The notes beneath the pieces are model-generated. The model was not told where the DNA came from and did no database searches. It saw nothing but the letters and a program-made list of their open reading frames with translations. Below are positions 36,671-45,355 of a DNA stretch of 52,725 nucleotides, in pieces. Every line of letters starts with the position of its first letter. Within the stretch, counting starts at the first letter, position 1. The translations under genes were made by a program, and so were the position numbers. The stretch covers positions 1 through 52,725 of the forward strand of contig NZ_BAABHD010000069.1 in assembly GCF_039541915.1 (NCBI RefSeq). The letters run 5' to 3'. The stretch comes from Nibrella saemangeumensis. GTDB lineage: Bacteria > Bacteroidota > Bacteroidia > Cytophagales > Spirosomataceae.

Positions 36671-39097
36671 TTAGATAGGAAATTCTATTTTGAACTGTAC
36701 AGGAAATTCGCTGAGTTCAACCAGTTCCGGCGACACTATAGACAGCGTTCCGCCATGAGCTTTTACAATGCTGTCAATCATATTTCCGCCGTATCCGCTA
36801 CCTGCGTCAAGATTACCCTCAGCCGTAAAGTCTTTAATAGTGAAGTCAGCCGGAAACGGTTTCCCATTGTTACGAATGTAAAAGACTGTATTCGCCTGTT
36901 TCGCAGTAGGGTCCTCTGTCTCACCTGAGGGTTCCTCCTCTACTCGTACGATTTCAATCTGGATACGGTTTTCTTCTCTGGGTCTGAGTCGGAATTCCCC
37001 GTGACGAACGGCATTGTCCATGAAGTTCCTGATCAGAATAAGAATCAGGTTGGGATCGAAAGTTACCTCAATCTCGTCCCCGATCACCTCAACTGAGCAG
37101 TAGTCCCGCCAAGGGCCATTTTTTACATTACTCTCCAGAAACTTCTTTATACCTAAGGTCATTCCGTTCTGGAGCCCTTTAGACACCGTTACCCACTCTT
37201 TAGCCAACCCTATAGAATGCTGGGCATGGTCCGTCTCGGTGAGCATTTCGTACAATATAGCTGACAGGCGACTCTCAGCAGCGATCTCTGGACGAGAGTT
37301 TGGCTTAGTTATCGGATCAAACTGATGTTCTTGAACAAACTTAATAAGATGTTGCAGGTTCATCCGGATTGTTCGCAACGAATTGCCTAAGGTATGCTGT
37401 AGCCGGCTGGAAGTAACTAATACCTCCTCCTGAAGCGCTGTACGGTAAGCCACTTGACTTTCCTGAAGGGAGGAGGTTAGGTATTTATTTAACCAATCTT
37501 TTTGCTCACTTAGACCTCTAAGCTCAATCTTTATCTGATTAAGGTCCATTAAGCTAAGCATAAAGCCCGAGTTAAATACCTCAACCTGCTGATGGGTATA
37601 TTCGCTCCAGAGTTGAGCTACCAAGTACTCAGGAAGCACTTTAGTAGTGTCTGGTCTAAGTACGTGTATTCCCATTGGTGCAAATGCTGGTTTATCTACA
37701 TTGTATAATGAGGCTCGAAGCTTAAATCCCATTCTAGCGACCAAAATATCTCCTTGATAAACCATCTGGCCTGAAGGATTCATATCAGCTCTGATCCTTT
37801 CTAAATCATCATAGTTGATTTGGAAGGATTTTGCACTCCTTGCTAATTGACGTAGATTGATATATGGAAGCCCTTGTAAAAGGCTACTATTCTGAACTCT
37901 GATTGGGCGAGTAGTTGTAATTAAGTCGCTTAAAGGGTGAAATGCTTCTTCGTTTTCTGGTTTAGGAAGCAAGTAGTAACGTGTCGATAATATATAATTA
38001 TTTTTAACGATCTCGTCAGCATGTTTGTTGATTGAAACTTTTTCTAGTATAGGATCAGATAAATTAAAATCCTTACTGGTAACGGAGTCTCTAACTTGTA
38101 GCTCTTCAAACTGGATGATATTTCTTCGGTTAAAACTACTCTCTCTGCTAATTAGAAGGAGGGATGTTCTAACGCCAACATTCGCAATAACATCTTTAGG
38201 TAAGGAAACTACTTTAACCACTAATTGTGAATTGACTAAAGTTTTTCTGATTTCTAACTGTTGACTATTACTCCTTGTAAGTAATGAATCTGGTACAACG
38301 AATATTGCTGTTCCTCTTGAGCTTAATAATTCTATAGCAAGCTCAATAAACCTAATCTCAAAAAAGAAGTTCAATCCATACTTTTTCACACTTGCCTGGT
38401 CTGTCCCGAAAGGCGGATGAGAAATGATTAAATCATATTCTTTTTTGCCCGCCCAATCGGAAGCTAATGCATCTGCTACAGTATAGTTAAACTCTTCTCT
38501 CTTTAAACCTGATAAAAGGAGGTACATTTGGCCGAGAGATGCCATTTCACTATTAATATCAATTAGGGAATAATGAAATTGTTTATTCAATGTACCATTG
38601 AACAAGGCAGCTGTAAGCACGCCAAGGCCGGCTCCTAAATCTAATACTGAAATCGGCTCCGTATTTTTTAGTTCTTGTTCTTTAAGAAGCCTGGCTACTT
38701 GGCTACCAATAAATAAAGGTGAAAAGATGTTATGTTTTCTAGGCGTGCTGCCCTGCTTGATAACAACTTCTAAAAAATCGTCGGGAGTAATAGTGTGCAG
38801 AGATTGCTGTGCTTTGGCAAAGGCAGTAATAATCTTAAATAATGTGCTTGGAGGTAGCTTATTTAACTTTTGAAACGTAGGCTCTAGATCATTCTGAATT
38901 GCTATATCAAGTAAAAACGTTGGTATGGCTTTCTCTGGTGATAGAGAAGTTAATGAGAGCCAATTATATGGTTCTCTGTCCTGGTGACCCTTTGATAAAT
39001 ACAGCAACGTTGGCAATATAACTATATCTTCTTTGAGGCTAGTCCTAAGGAGAATGTCTGCTATTTGCAGTACCGCTTTTTTTGCCTGTTCATTCAT
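36671..39097 (-). CDS. HsdM-like methylase/specificity-like domain/histidine kinase fusion, 808 aa
   Basis: Three modules in order. About 110-370 is an HsdM-like N6-methylase: motif I LDLGAGLGVL (152-161), and motif IV ISHPPFGTD where the usual Asn (NPPF) is His at 227. About 385-540 is an HsdS-like target domain (LPYINLRQLARSAKSF, GDILVARMGFKLRAS, LPEYLVAQLW). About 555-808 is a histidine kinase: putative phospho-acceptor His in LQHTLGNSLR (about 567), N-box FMDNAVRHG (about 690), G-box GSGYGGNMI (about 764). Methylase and kinase in one chain is a combination I do not recognise. The neighbouring receiver gene gives it a partner. The His in motif IV suggests the methylase is impaired or only binds DNA, making this a possible DNA-state sensor. 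Confidence 0.82.
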   Translation of the reverse strand: MNEQAKKAVLQIADILLRTSLKEDIVILPTLLYLSKGHQDREPYNWLSLTSLSPEKAIPTFLLDIAIQNDLEPTFQKLNKLPPSTLFKIITAFAKAQQSLHTITPDDFLEVVIKQGSTPRKHNIFSPLFIGSQVARLLKEQELKNTEPISVLDLGAGLGVLTAALFNGTLNKQFHYSLIDINSEMASLGQMYLLLSGLKREEFNYTVADALASDWAGKKEYDLIISHPPFGTDQASVKKYGLNFFFEIRFIELAIELLSSRGTAIFVVPDSLLTRSNSQQLEIRKTLVNSQLVVKVVSLPKDVIANVGVRTSLLLISRESSFNRRNIIQFEELQVRDSVTSKDFNLSDPILEKVSINKHADEIVKNNYILSTRYYLLPKPENEEAFHPLSDLITTTRPIRVQNSSLLQGLPYINLRQLARSAKSFQINYDDLERIRADMNPSGQMVYQGDILVARMGFKLRASLYNVDKPAFAPMGIHVLRPDTTKVLPEYLVAQLWSEYTHQQVEVFNSGFMLSLMDLNQIKIELRGLSEQKDWLNKYLTSSLQESQVAYRTALQEEVLVTSSRLQHTLGNSLRTIRMNLQHLIKFVQEHQFDPITKPNSRPEIAAESRLSAILYEMLTETDHAQHSIGLAKEWVTVSKGLQNGMTLGIKKFLESNVKNGPWRDYCSVEVIGDEIEVTFDPNLILILIRNFMDNAVRHGEFRLRPREENRIQIEIVRVEEEPSGETEDPTAKQANTVFYIRNNGKPFPADFTIKDFTAEGNLDAGSGYGGNMIDSIVKAHGGTLSIVSPELVELSEFPVQFKIEFPI

Positions 39098-39174
39098 AAG
39101 TTCTACTAAAGTGATTGTGTGAAAGTAATCTAAGGCTCAACTTCATGAGAGCCCTAGACTACTTTCATTTAATA

Positions 39175-42100
39175 TTATACCGTTTCTACCTCCTCCACAT
39201 CCCGCCCCAAAAAGTAATCCTCTACAAATTTCCAGCGCCTGTCATCGGTCATGTCGGTCTGGAAGAAGCGACCAAGTAGCTCCACTGAACGCTCCTGCCG
39301 CTGGTGGACATCCTTTACAATGGAGTTTTCATAATTTGTGGTAGCAAAGCGCTCAATCTTCAGAGGGTCATTGATCCGGATAAAAATTTGAGGCAGTTCG
39401 CCGCCAGAGAGTTCATACGTGGCCAGATCAAACATCTCCAGAATATAAGCAAGCTTGAGCGATTCCTGGTTCTTCTCCGGCTTAACAGAGATATAGTGTT
39501 GTAAGGTGGTCTCCGTCTCCGCAAGGGCTCCAAACAGATTCTGGAACTTCTGGCGGGTAGAGTTCTTCACTTTGGATAGTGCCAGGTTGATTACCTGGTA
39601 CTCTGTTTCCCCGTTGGTCTGCGCTTTGCGGGTCTGGATAAAGTTGGTTCCCGTAGCCTGCGTGTGTCCATTTCGGCCAAAGTCTGACTTTTCGCTATAC
39701 AATGAGGTTAGCAGGTTAGCTGCTTTACGGGCTAATGTTTCGTTCTCGAACTCCACATTCAACTTCTGAGTCAGTTGTTCTTTACTGAAGAAGCCGGCAA
39801 AGCTAAGTAGTACCCGTTCCAGCTTATTTAGTTGAGCCGTCAAAAGATCGAGCGTTTCTTTCCACCCATTTTCAAGCGTCAGGTTGTATTGGAGACGGGG
39901 CAGAACAGAGGAAAAGCCAAACCGGGTGAAGAACTCACCGCTAAAGAATTCCTGCTTTACCTTCGGAAAGCTCTCATTCGGGGCAAACTCCTCCCACAGC
40001 TTATCCAGCTCAATCTTATAACAAGTACTTTTATCCTCCTGAGGAATGATAAAGCCTCCTCCCGGCCCCGAAAAGGGTACCGCATTGTTAACTTTTTCCT
40101 GCCGGTTAAGCCGTCTAACAAACTGACCAAACTGTCTTTCAAAAGCGGCTGTTTCCTCGTAGCTAACTTTGGCGTAAACAGTCGAGAACAGCGCTTTGGG
40201 CCGAACAATAAGTACATTGTACCCGAAGCGGGCTATATAATCCTTCTCCAGCACCAGCAAAGCGCTCTTAACTTTTTGCTCCGGATCATCCTCATGCGGA
40301 AAAATATAGCTGAAGTCGTCAACCGACACCAGGAAATTCCGCTTGTGTTTCAGTCGGTAGACATTCCACAACTTCCGCAACACCAGGTTAACCTGGTACT
40401 GTTTCAATGATGAGAGACCAAACAGAACTTTGGCGAATTTAAGATCACGTTCGTTATAGTCCAGACTACCTACACCCGTCAGGCCGGTTTGCCGGGCCAG
40501 TCGGCCAATTTCCTGCACATAATCGGCCAGGGTACCTGAAGGGGCATGGTGGTAAACCTCTACTATATCCGAGATGTCTACGCCCATACCAAAGGCTTTG
40601 GTGGCCAGCACGACCGTGATTGTTCCATTTTTGAAGCCATTAAGCGCACGCTCTCGTTCGGCCTGAGCTACCCCACTGTAGTAAATAGCCACCTTTGACC
40701 GAGTCGATGCATCCAAACGGGACATAATATCCCGAATTTGGCGTACCCACGGGAAATACACAATCGACTTAGTGCCATTCGCTACCATATCCCGGATTCG
40801 TCTGGCTGTCTGATCGAGCTTGATTTGCTCATGATTTCCCACGTTGATGTTCAGGCGGTCAATCCGAAACGAAATTTCCGGTCGGATAATGTTGCCGATG
40901 TACTTGGTGGGATTCTGCATGTTCAGGCTGGATATGGTCTGATACACCAGATCATTCGGTCCGTCGTGGACGGCAGTGGCGGTGAGTGCCATTACCGGAA
41001 AGCGATAGTCGTAGTACTTACGGATCTTACGAATGTAGTTGCCCATAAACCAGTAGTCTACCCGGAAATCACGGCCCCAGGTAGTTACCAGGTGGGCTTC
41101 GTCAACCACCAGTAAACCAAGCTGTCGGTCGCCTATAAACGTGCGAATATCATACGATAGCAGCAGCTCAGGAGACAGGTACAGCACCGAAATATCTTTA
41201 CGGGCAATTTTATCAATTATATCCTGACGCTCCGTGAGGGTAATATCCGAGTTGATATAGGCTGCCTTGTCGTAATGGCGGTCGCGCCGTAGTGCTTCCA
41301 CCTGGTCGTACATAAGCGCCTTAAGGGGAGATACCACAATTGTGACCAGCTCATAGCGGTCGGCCAGGTACATGGCCGGCACCTGAAAAAGTACGGATTT
41401 ACCGGCACCCGTTGGAGAGGTCAGGAACACGTCTTCGTACACTTTTTTGGCCTGAGCCGCTTCCGTCTGCCGCACTACGTGTTCAACGACCGCACCCTGA
41501 GAGACCTCTATCAGTTCATTGCTGATTGCCGGATCATCATAAATCCTAAGGGTTCGGAAACTTGGCTCCGGATTTGTTGCCGTACGCCAATGCCGTTGCA
41601 GAATGGCCAGTAACTCAGGCCGGAAATACGTATCCCGTTCCGTTTTCCGGATGTAAAACTGAAAGGCAACATTAGCCTGCTGGAGCATGAAGTGCAGGAT
41701 AGCCAGCTCCCGCTTCTCGCTTGCTGTCCGGATATTGCTCTCGTCGATCAGGATCTCGATAGGCTCCGCCGGCGACTCACCGCTAAACAGTTGCCACTTA
41801 AAATCCTGATAGGCATTATCAGATGACTTAAACTGGATCGCTCCAACTGGAAGGCGCTGCTCCGTAACGGGTAGGGCTGCCGGCAGCACATCAACTCCGT
41901 CAAAGAACGATTGGCGTTTTACGTTCTGGGAAGCAGTGGCTTCATTCTCCAGGAATTGGACGTAATCCTTATCATGCTGTCGAAAGCAGTTGGCATAAAA
42001 CGAACAAAACACTTCATCATCGTCAAAAGGCCGATTCTGCTCTATTGTCCATTCCAGGTCAATGAAGCTATGGTTCGCCTGATTAGGCACCCGGCGGTAG

Positions 42101-42429
42101 AAGGTATTATCGAAAATGGTAAACTGTCGTCCCATTCGCTCCATGTTCCGTACTTCCTGCGAGAGCTTAAGGAATTCCTCATAGAACATTATCTGATTAC
42201 CCGAAGCGGGCTTGCGCAGAATCGGTACATAATCCAGTATGGTCTCGTTGATGTAATCCAGGTCAATTTGCCCGGATGCATTAATAGCCTGCGAGTCGAT
42301 CAACGGAAAATGTGCGGCAACTGCCTGCACAAAGGACACGGGCAGTCCTTTGTAGACAAACACCTGGTTCTGAGAAGGGAAGTTAGCGTTAAGTTGGGTA
42401 AGGTGCCAGGGAAGTAAGTTTGTGAACAT
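39175..42429 (-). CDS. RecQ-like DEAD/DEAH helicase, 1084 aa
   Basis: The N-terminal ~320 residues are unrecognised. The helicase core follows: Walker A SPTGAGKSVLFQVPA (about 336), motif Ia VVSPLKALMYDQV, motif II VVDEAHLVTTWG (about 440), motif III ALTATAV, motif V ATKAFGMGVDI and motif VI QEIGRLARQTG (about 638). Motif II and VI sequences are RecQ-like. The C-terminal 400 residues are specific to this protein. It probably unwinds or remodels DNA for the system. It lies between DUF2130 (62 nt) and the kinase-methylase (77 nt) on the same strand. Confidence 0.87.
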   Translation of the reverse strand: MFTNLLPWHLTQLNANFPSQNQVFVYKGLPVSFVQAVAAHFPLIDSQAINASGQIDLDYINETILDYVPILRKPASGNQIMFYEEFLKLSQEVRNMERMGRQFTIFDNTFYRRVPNQANHSFIDLEWTIEQNRPFDDDEVFCSFYANCFRQHDKDYVQFLENEATASQNVKRQSFFDGVDVLPAALPVTEQRLPVGAIQFKSSDNAYQDFKWQLFSGESPAEPIEILIDESNIRTASEKRELAILHFMLQQANVAFQFYIRKTERDTYFRPELLAILQRHWRTATNPEPSFRTLRIYDDPAISNELIEVSQGAVVEHVVRQTEAAQAKKVYEDVFLTSPTGAGKSVLFQVPAMYLADRYELVTIVVSPLKALMYDQVEALRRDRHYDKAAYINSDITLTERQDIIDKIARKDISVLYLSPELLLSYDIRTFIGDRQLGLLVVDEAHLVTTWGRDFRVDYWFMGNYIRKIRKYYDYRFPVMALTATAVHDGPNDLVYQTISSLNMQNPTKYIGNIIRPEISFRIDRLNINVGNHEQIKLDQTARRIRDMVANGTKSIVYFPWVRQIRDIMSRLDASTRSKVAIYYSGVAQAERERALNGFKNGTITVVLATKAFGMGVDISDIVEVYHHAPSGTLADYVQEIGRLARQTGLTGVGSLDYNERDLKFAKVLFGLSSLKQYQVNLVLRKLWNVYRLKHKRNFLVSVDDFSYIFPHEDDPEQKVKSALLVLEKDYIARFGYNVLIVRPKALFSTVYAKVSYEETAAFERQFGQFVRRLNRQEKVNNAVPFSGPGGGFIIPQEDKSTCYKIELDKLWEEFAPNESFPKVKQEFFSGEFFTRFGFSSVLPRLQYNLTLENGWKETLDLLTAQLNKLERVLLSFAGFFSKEQLTQKLNVEFENETLARKAANLLTSLYSEKSDFGRNGHTQATGTNFIQTRKAQTNGETEYQVINLALSKVKNSTRQKFQNLFGALAETETTLQHYISVKPEKNQESLKLAYILEMFDLATYELSGGELPQIFIRINDPLKIERFATTNYENSIVKDVHQRQERSVELLGRFFQTDMTDDRRWKFVEDYFLGRDVEEVETV

Positions 42430-42491
42430 AAAAGAGGATGGTTTTGGAAGTTTAAAGTTCTATATACGTTGCTTTCTGCCTGTTTAGCAAG

Positions 42492-43730
42492 TCAGATTTC
42501 AATCTCACAGGTATCCAGTTCTAATTCTGGTAAAGCCAGCATTACACCTTCGGCAATGCCGCCGATAGAGCCCGCCATGGCGGTTGTACTGTCAATCACC
42601 GCATTAATTTGCTTTTCACGCATACTCCAGATTTTCTTCATGGCGCGCTTTTCCTGTTCAAGTCCGGCCTGCATCGACTGAAAGGCCCGAACAATAGACC
42701 GAACGCACTGCTGAAATTCATTACTGGTCAGATACTCATACAGCCGCTGCATTTTATCGCCTTTATTCTCACTGGCGGTCTGAACTTCTGATACTTTCAG
42801 GACTCCCATACGCAGTACAGTAGCCAGGGCACGGGCGTTGGAGAACGAACAAACCCATACACCTTCAATTTCGCCAAAATGGGTCGTCCCATTAGGCATC
42901 GCATCGGTCACTAACACCGCTATATCGCCGTTGTGTCGCTGTTGATCGGCTTTTAGCTTATCAATCCAGGCCGGGCTAAAGGCTTTGGTACGCTTGCTCT
43001 CATACACGATTCGACCGCAGAATCGGCCATACTCATTGCGTACAGCCTGGATCAAATCAGCTCCGTTAACGCCTTTGCCGACCTCCTCAATTTCATCAAA
43101 AGGGAAGGTATCCTTCAGGAGTTTCTCCAAAGCAACCTCCTGAACTTCGCCCTGGGTTTGCTGGGAACCCTGTTCAATTTTACGCTTCATAGCGTCCAGT
43201 TGAGCCGTAAGTGCGTTTATTAACCCTTGCTGTTCCTCTTCCTTTAAGTGGGTCTCCTCACGGGCTTTTTCTAAAGCCTTTCGCTCAACCTCCGCTAGCG
43301 TGCTCTGAAGCCGCTTCTCTACATCCAGCTCCAAGGCTGCCCGCTGTTCGTCCAATTCACGTTGTTGCCGTAGTAAAAGCAATTCTTTCTGCTGGAGTGA
43401 CTTGACCGTCTCCGATTTGGTACGAAGTTCTTCCTGCAACAGGTCGATGGCGGATTGCTGCTCAGAACGGGCTTTCTGAAGCGCTTCCGCTTGCAAGGCT
43501 TTCAATTGGGTATCTACTGCCTTTTGTACCTCCAGTTGTAATTCCTTTTCTTTAGCCTGCATAGCCAGCTTATCGCGGTGCAGTTCTTCTTCGCGTTTTT
43601 TGATTTCCGCTTTCAGATCCGCAAAATGCTGGTTATACTTTCGCGCCAACTGATGTTCAACCTGATGCGTAAAGGAAGCTTCCAGGTCGATTGGCTGATG
43701 GCAGTGAGGACAACTAAAGGCTTGGTTCAT
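42492..43730 (-). CDS. DUF2130 family PD-(D/E)xK nuclease-like protein
   Basis: A CPHC half zinc-finger near the N-terminus (FSCPHCHQPIDL) is followed by a long coiled coil (about 30-220) and a DUF2130 domain. That domain holds a nuclease-like core: GADLIQAV with Asp, GRIVYESKRTKAF with E-x-K, then AWIDKLKADQ. An open frame extends to 43835, but I chose the ATG at 43730 because the CPHC module then begins the protein and a sigma-54-type promoter at 43788-43772 lies just upstream. It is the first gene of the seven-gene operon and is transcribed divergently from the activator. The cellular target of the family is unknown. Confidence 0.87.
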   Translation of the reverse strand: MNQAFSCPHCHQPIDLEASFTHQVEHQLARKYNQHFADLKAEIKKREEELHRDKLAMQAKEKELQLEVQKAVDTQLKALQAEALQKARSEQQSAIDLLQEELRTKSETVKSLQQKELLLLRQQRELDEQRAALELDVEKRLQSTLAEVERKALEKAREETHLKEEEQQGLINALTAQLDAMKRKIEQGSQQTQGEVQEVALEKLLKDTFPFDEIEEVGKGVNGADLIQAVRNEYGRFCGRIVYESKRTKAFSPAWIDKLKADQQRHNGDIAVLVTDAMPNGTTHFGEIEGVWVCSFSNARALATVLRMGVLKVSEVQTASENKGDKMQRLYEYLTSNEFQQCVRSIVRAFQSMQAGLEQEKRAMKKIWSMREKQINAVIDSTTAMAGSIGGIAEGVMLALPELELDTCEIEI

Positions 43731-43771
43731 AGACAGGAAGAAGTTTTGAAGTGGACAACGTCTCTCCAGGG

Positions 43772-43788
43772 TACGAATATCGTGCCAA
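43772..43788 (-). promoter_or_regulatory. Sigma-54-type promoter of the DUF2130-to-hsdS operon
   Basis: The minus strand reads TTGGCACGATATTCGTA. The -24 box TTGGCACG is perfect. The -12 box is TCGT where TTGC is expected, at the correct GG-N10 spacing. The transcript would start near 43761, leaving about 30 nt of leader before the ATG at 43730. The divergent neighbour encodes a sigma-54 activator, which makes the match much less likely to be chance. Confidence 0.6.
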
Positions 43789-43811
43789 TCAAAAATTGTG
43801 ATTATTTGCGG

Positions 43812-43840
43812 AATTATTGCATATTTATTTTTCAATAATT
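43812..43840. promoter_or_regulatory. Candidate enhancer for the sigma-54 activator
   Basis: Perfect inverted repeat AATTATTG (43812-43819) and CAATAATT (43833-43840), with centres 21 bp apart, two helical turns. It lies about 25-50 bp upstream of the -24 box and just before the activator's own start at 43849. That fits binding of the Fis-type HTH dimer of the activator and autoregulation. Confidence 0.5.
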
Positions 43841-43848
43841 GAATTTAT

Positions 43849-45306
43849 ATGTCAAAAAATGATAGCAAAATCTTACTGTCCTGGATTGCGAGCAATAATG
43901 ACTTTGATAAGGGGGAGGTAAAGACGTCAGGACCGACCTGGCAGTTTCACCAGTATTTTTTTACGCATGATAGGCATATTATTTTATCATCTAAACCGGA
44001 TGAAGATATTAGGCTGGAAAAGCTGTTAAATCGCTTGATGCTTGACTTCCCGGACCGTCGGGATAAAATAGAAGGACGGTACATGAATATTCCGGATAAT
44101 GATGTAATCAATGTCTTTGCACTCAAACCCAAAGTAGAAGCGCTGTTGCTGGAGCTCTCCGCTACTGCTAAGCAGATTGATGTCTTTATTTCACCTGGAA
44201 CTCCTGCAATGCAGGTAGTCTGGTATCTATGTCAAAGTGGGTTGGGACTTCCTATGCGCTTGTTACAGACCCGTGAGGCTAAATTCACCCAGAATAACCT
44301 TCCAGAATTGATAGCAGTAGAAGCAGAGCAGTCAACTATCCCTATATCCGTTGTTGTACGACAACAGCTAAACGATTCACCTGAGCAAGAGAGTGATTAT
44401 TTAATTACAGATGCATTAAGCCCTGTTTATAGCCGAGCCAAACGTATTTCAGAAACTGAACGGGTGACCTGCCTGATACAGGGGGCCAGCGGAACGGGTA
44501 AGGAACACCTGGCCCGGTACATTCATCAACAATCAAATCGAGTGAAGCGCCCCTTTATAGCTGTGAATTGCTCCGCATTAGGTGACTCCCTGCTTGAATC
44601 CCGGTTATTTGGTCATGAAAAGGGGGCATTTACCGGGGCGGAAAAAGCAACTGAAGGTTTCTTTGATGCGGCAAAGGGTGGTACCTTATTTTTAGATGAG
44701 ATCGGCGACATCTCGCCGTATATGCAACAGACGTTGCTACGCGTATTGCAGGAGCAGGAGTTTACCCCCGTAGGGGCTACAAAGCCCCGTAAAGCTGATG
44801 TGAGAATAGTAGCAGCCACTCACAAACCACTCAGGCAAGCATGTCAGAACGGACAATTTAGATGGGACCTATTTTACCGGCTTTCTGTTGCTGAGCTCTA
44901 CTTACCACCGCTCTCTGAACGCGGTCTACCTGATAAACAGGCACTCATAAAGCATTTCGTAAAAGCAAAACAGAAAGCTTTTCGTAAGCCTAACCCACTC
45001 AAGTTTACAACAGCCGCTAAGAAGCTTCTGGACATGTACCTGTTTCCGGGAAACGTTCGGGAACTGGAAAACCTGATTGAATCACTATACGTATTTACTG
45101 ACGGTACCGTTGATGTTGCTGACTTGCCGGATTGGCTCCAGCATCCGGACAGCCCTGAAAGCAGCTTCAAGTGGGAGTTTCATGAGAAAGAGCTGATTCG
45201 GCGTGCTCTTCAATATTTCAATGGCAATAAATCAAAAGCCAAAGAAGCTTTGGGCTATGGCTCAATAAATACGTTGATGGACAGGATTAAAGAATATAAA
45301 ATTTAA
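43849..45306 (+). CDS. Sigma-54 activator with CARF/RtcR-like sensor domain, 485 aa
   Basis: The AAA+ core is a full bacterial enhancer-binding protein: Walker A GASGTGKE (212-219), GAFTGA (259-264, the sigma-54 contact loop), Walker B LFLDEIGD (280-287) and the R-finger region (FRWDLFYRLSV). A Fis-type HTH ends the protein (SKAKEALGYGSINTLMDRI). The N-terminal ~170 residues have a Rossmann-like layout with DVFISPGTPAMQVVWYLC (111-128), which resembles the CARF domain of RtcR. RtcR's CARF domain is a ligand sensor for RNA-derived oligonucleotides; here that is inferred. It is divergent from the operon and convergent with mcrC, 50 nt away. Confidence 0.88.
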   Translation: MSKNDSKILLSWIASNNDFDKGEVKTSGPTWQFHQYFFTHDRHIILSSKPDEDIRLEKLLNRLMLDFPDRRDKIEGRYMNIPDNDVINVFALKPKVEALLLELSATAKQIDVFISPGTPAMQVVWYLCQSGLGLPMRLLQTREAKFTQNNLPELIAVEAEQSTIPISVVVRQQLNDSPEQESDYLITDALSPVYSRAKRISETERVTCLIQGASGTGKEHLARYIHQQSNRVKRPFIAVNCSALGDSLLESRLFGHEKGAFTGAEKATEGFFDAAKGGTLFLDEIGDISPYMQQTLLRVLQEQEFTPVGATKPRKADVRIVAATHKPLRQACQNGQFRWDLFYRLSVAELYLPPLSERGLPDKQALIKHFVKAKQKAFRKPNPLKFTTAAKKLLDMYLFPGNVRELENLIESLYVFTDGTVDVADLPDWLQHPDSPESSFKWEFHEKELIRRALQYFNGNKSKAKEALGYGSINTLMDRIKEYKI

Positions 45307-45355
45307 ATATTGGAGTTTTTAGGTTTTGAAAGACGTCAAAAATTTGGATCATATA

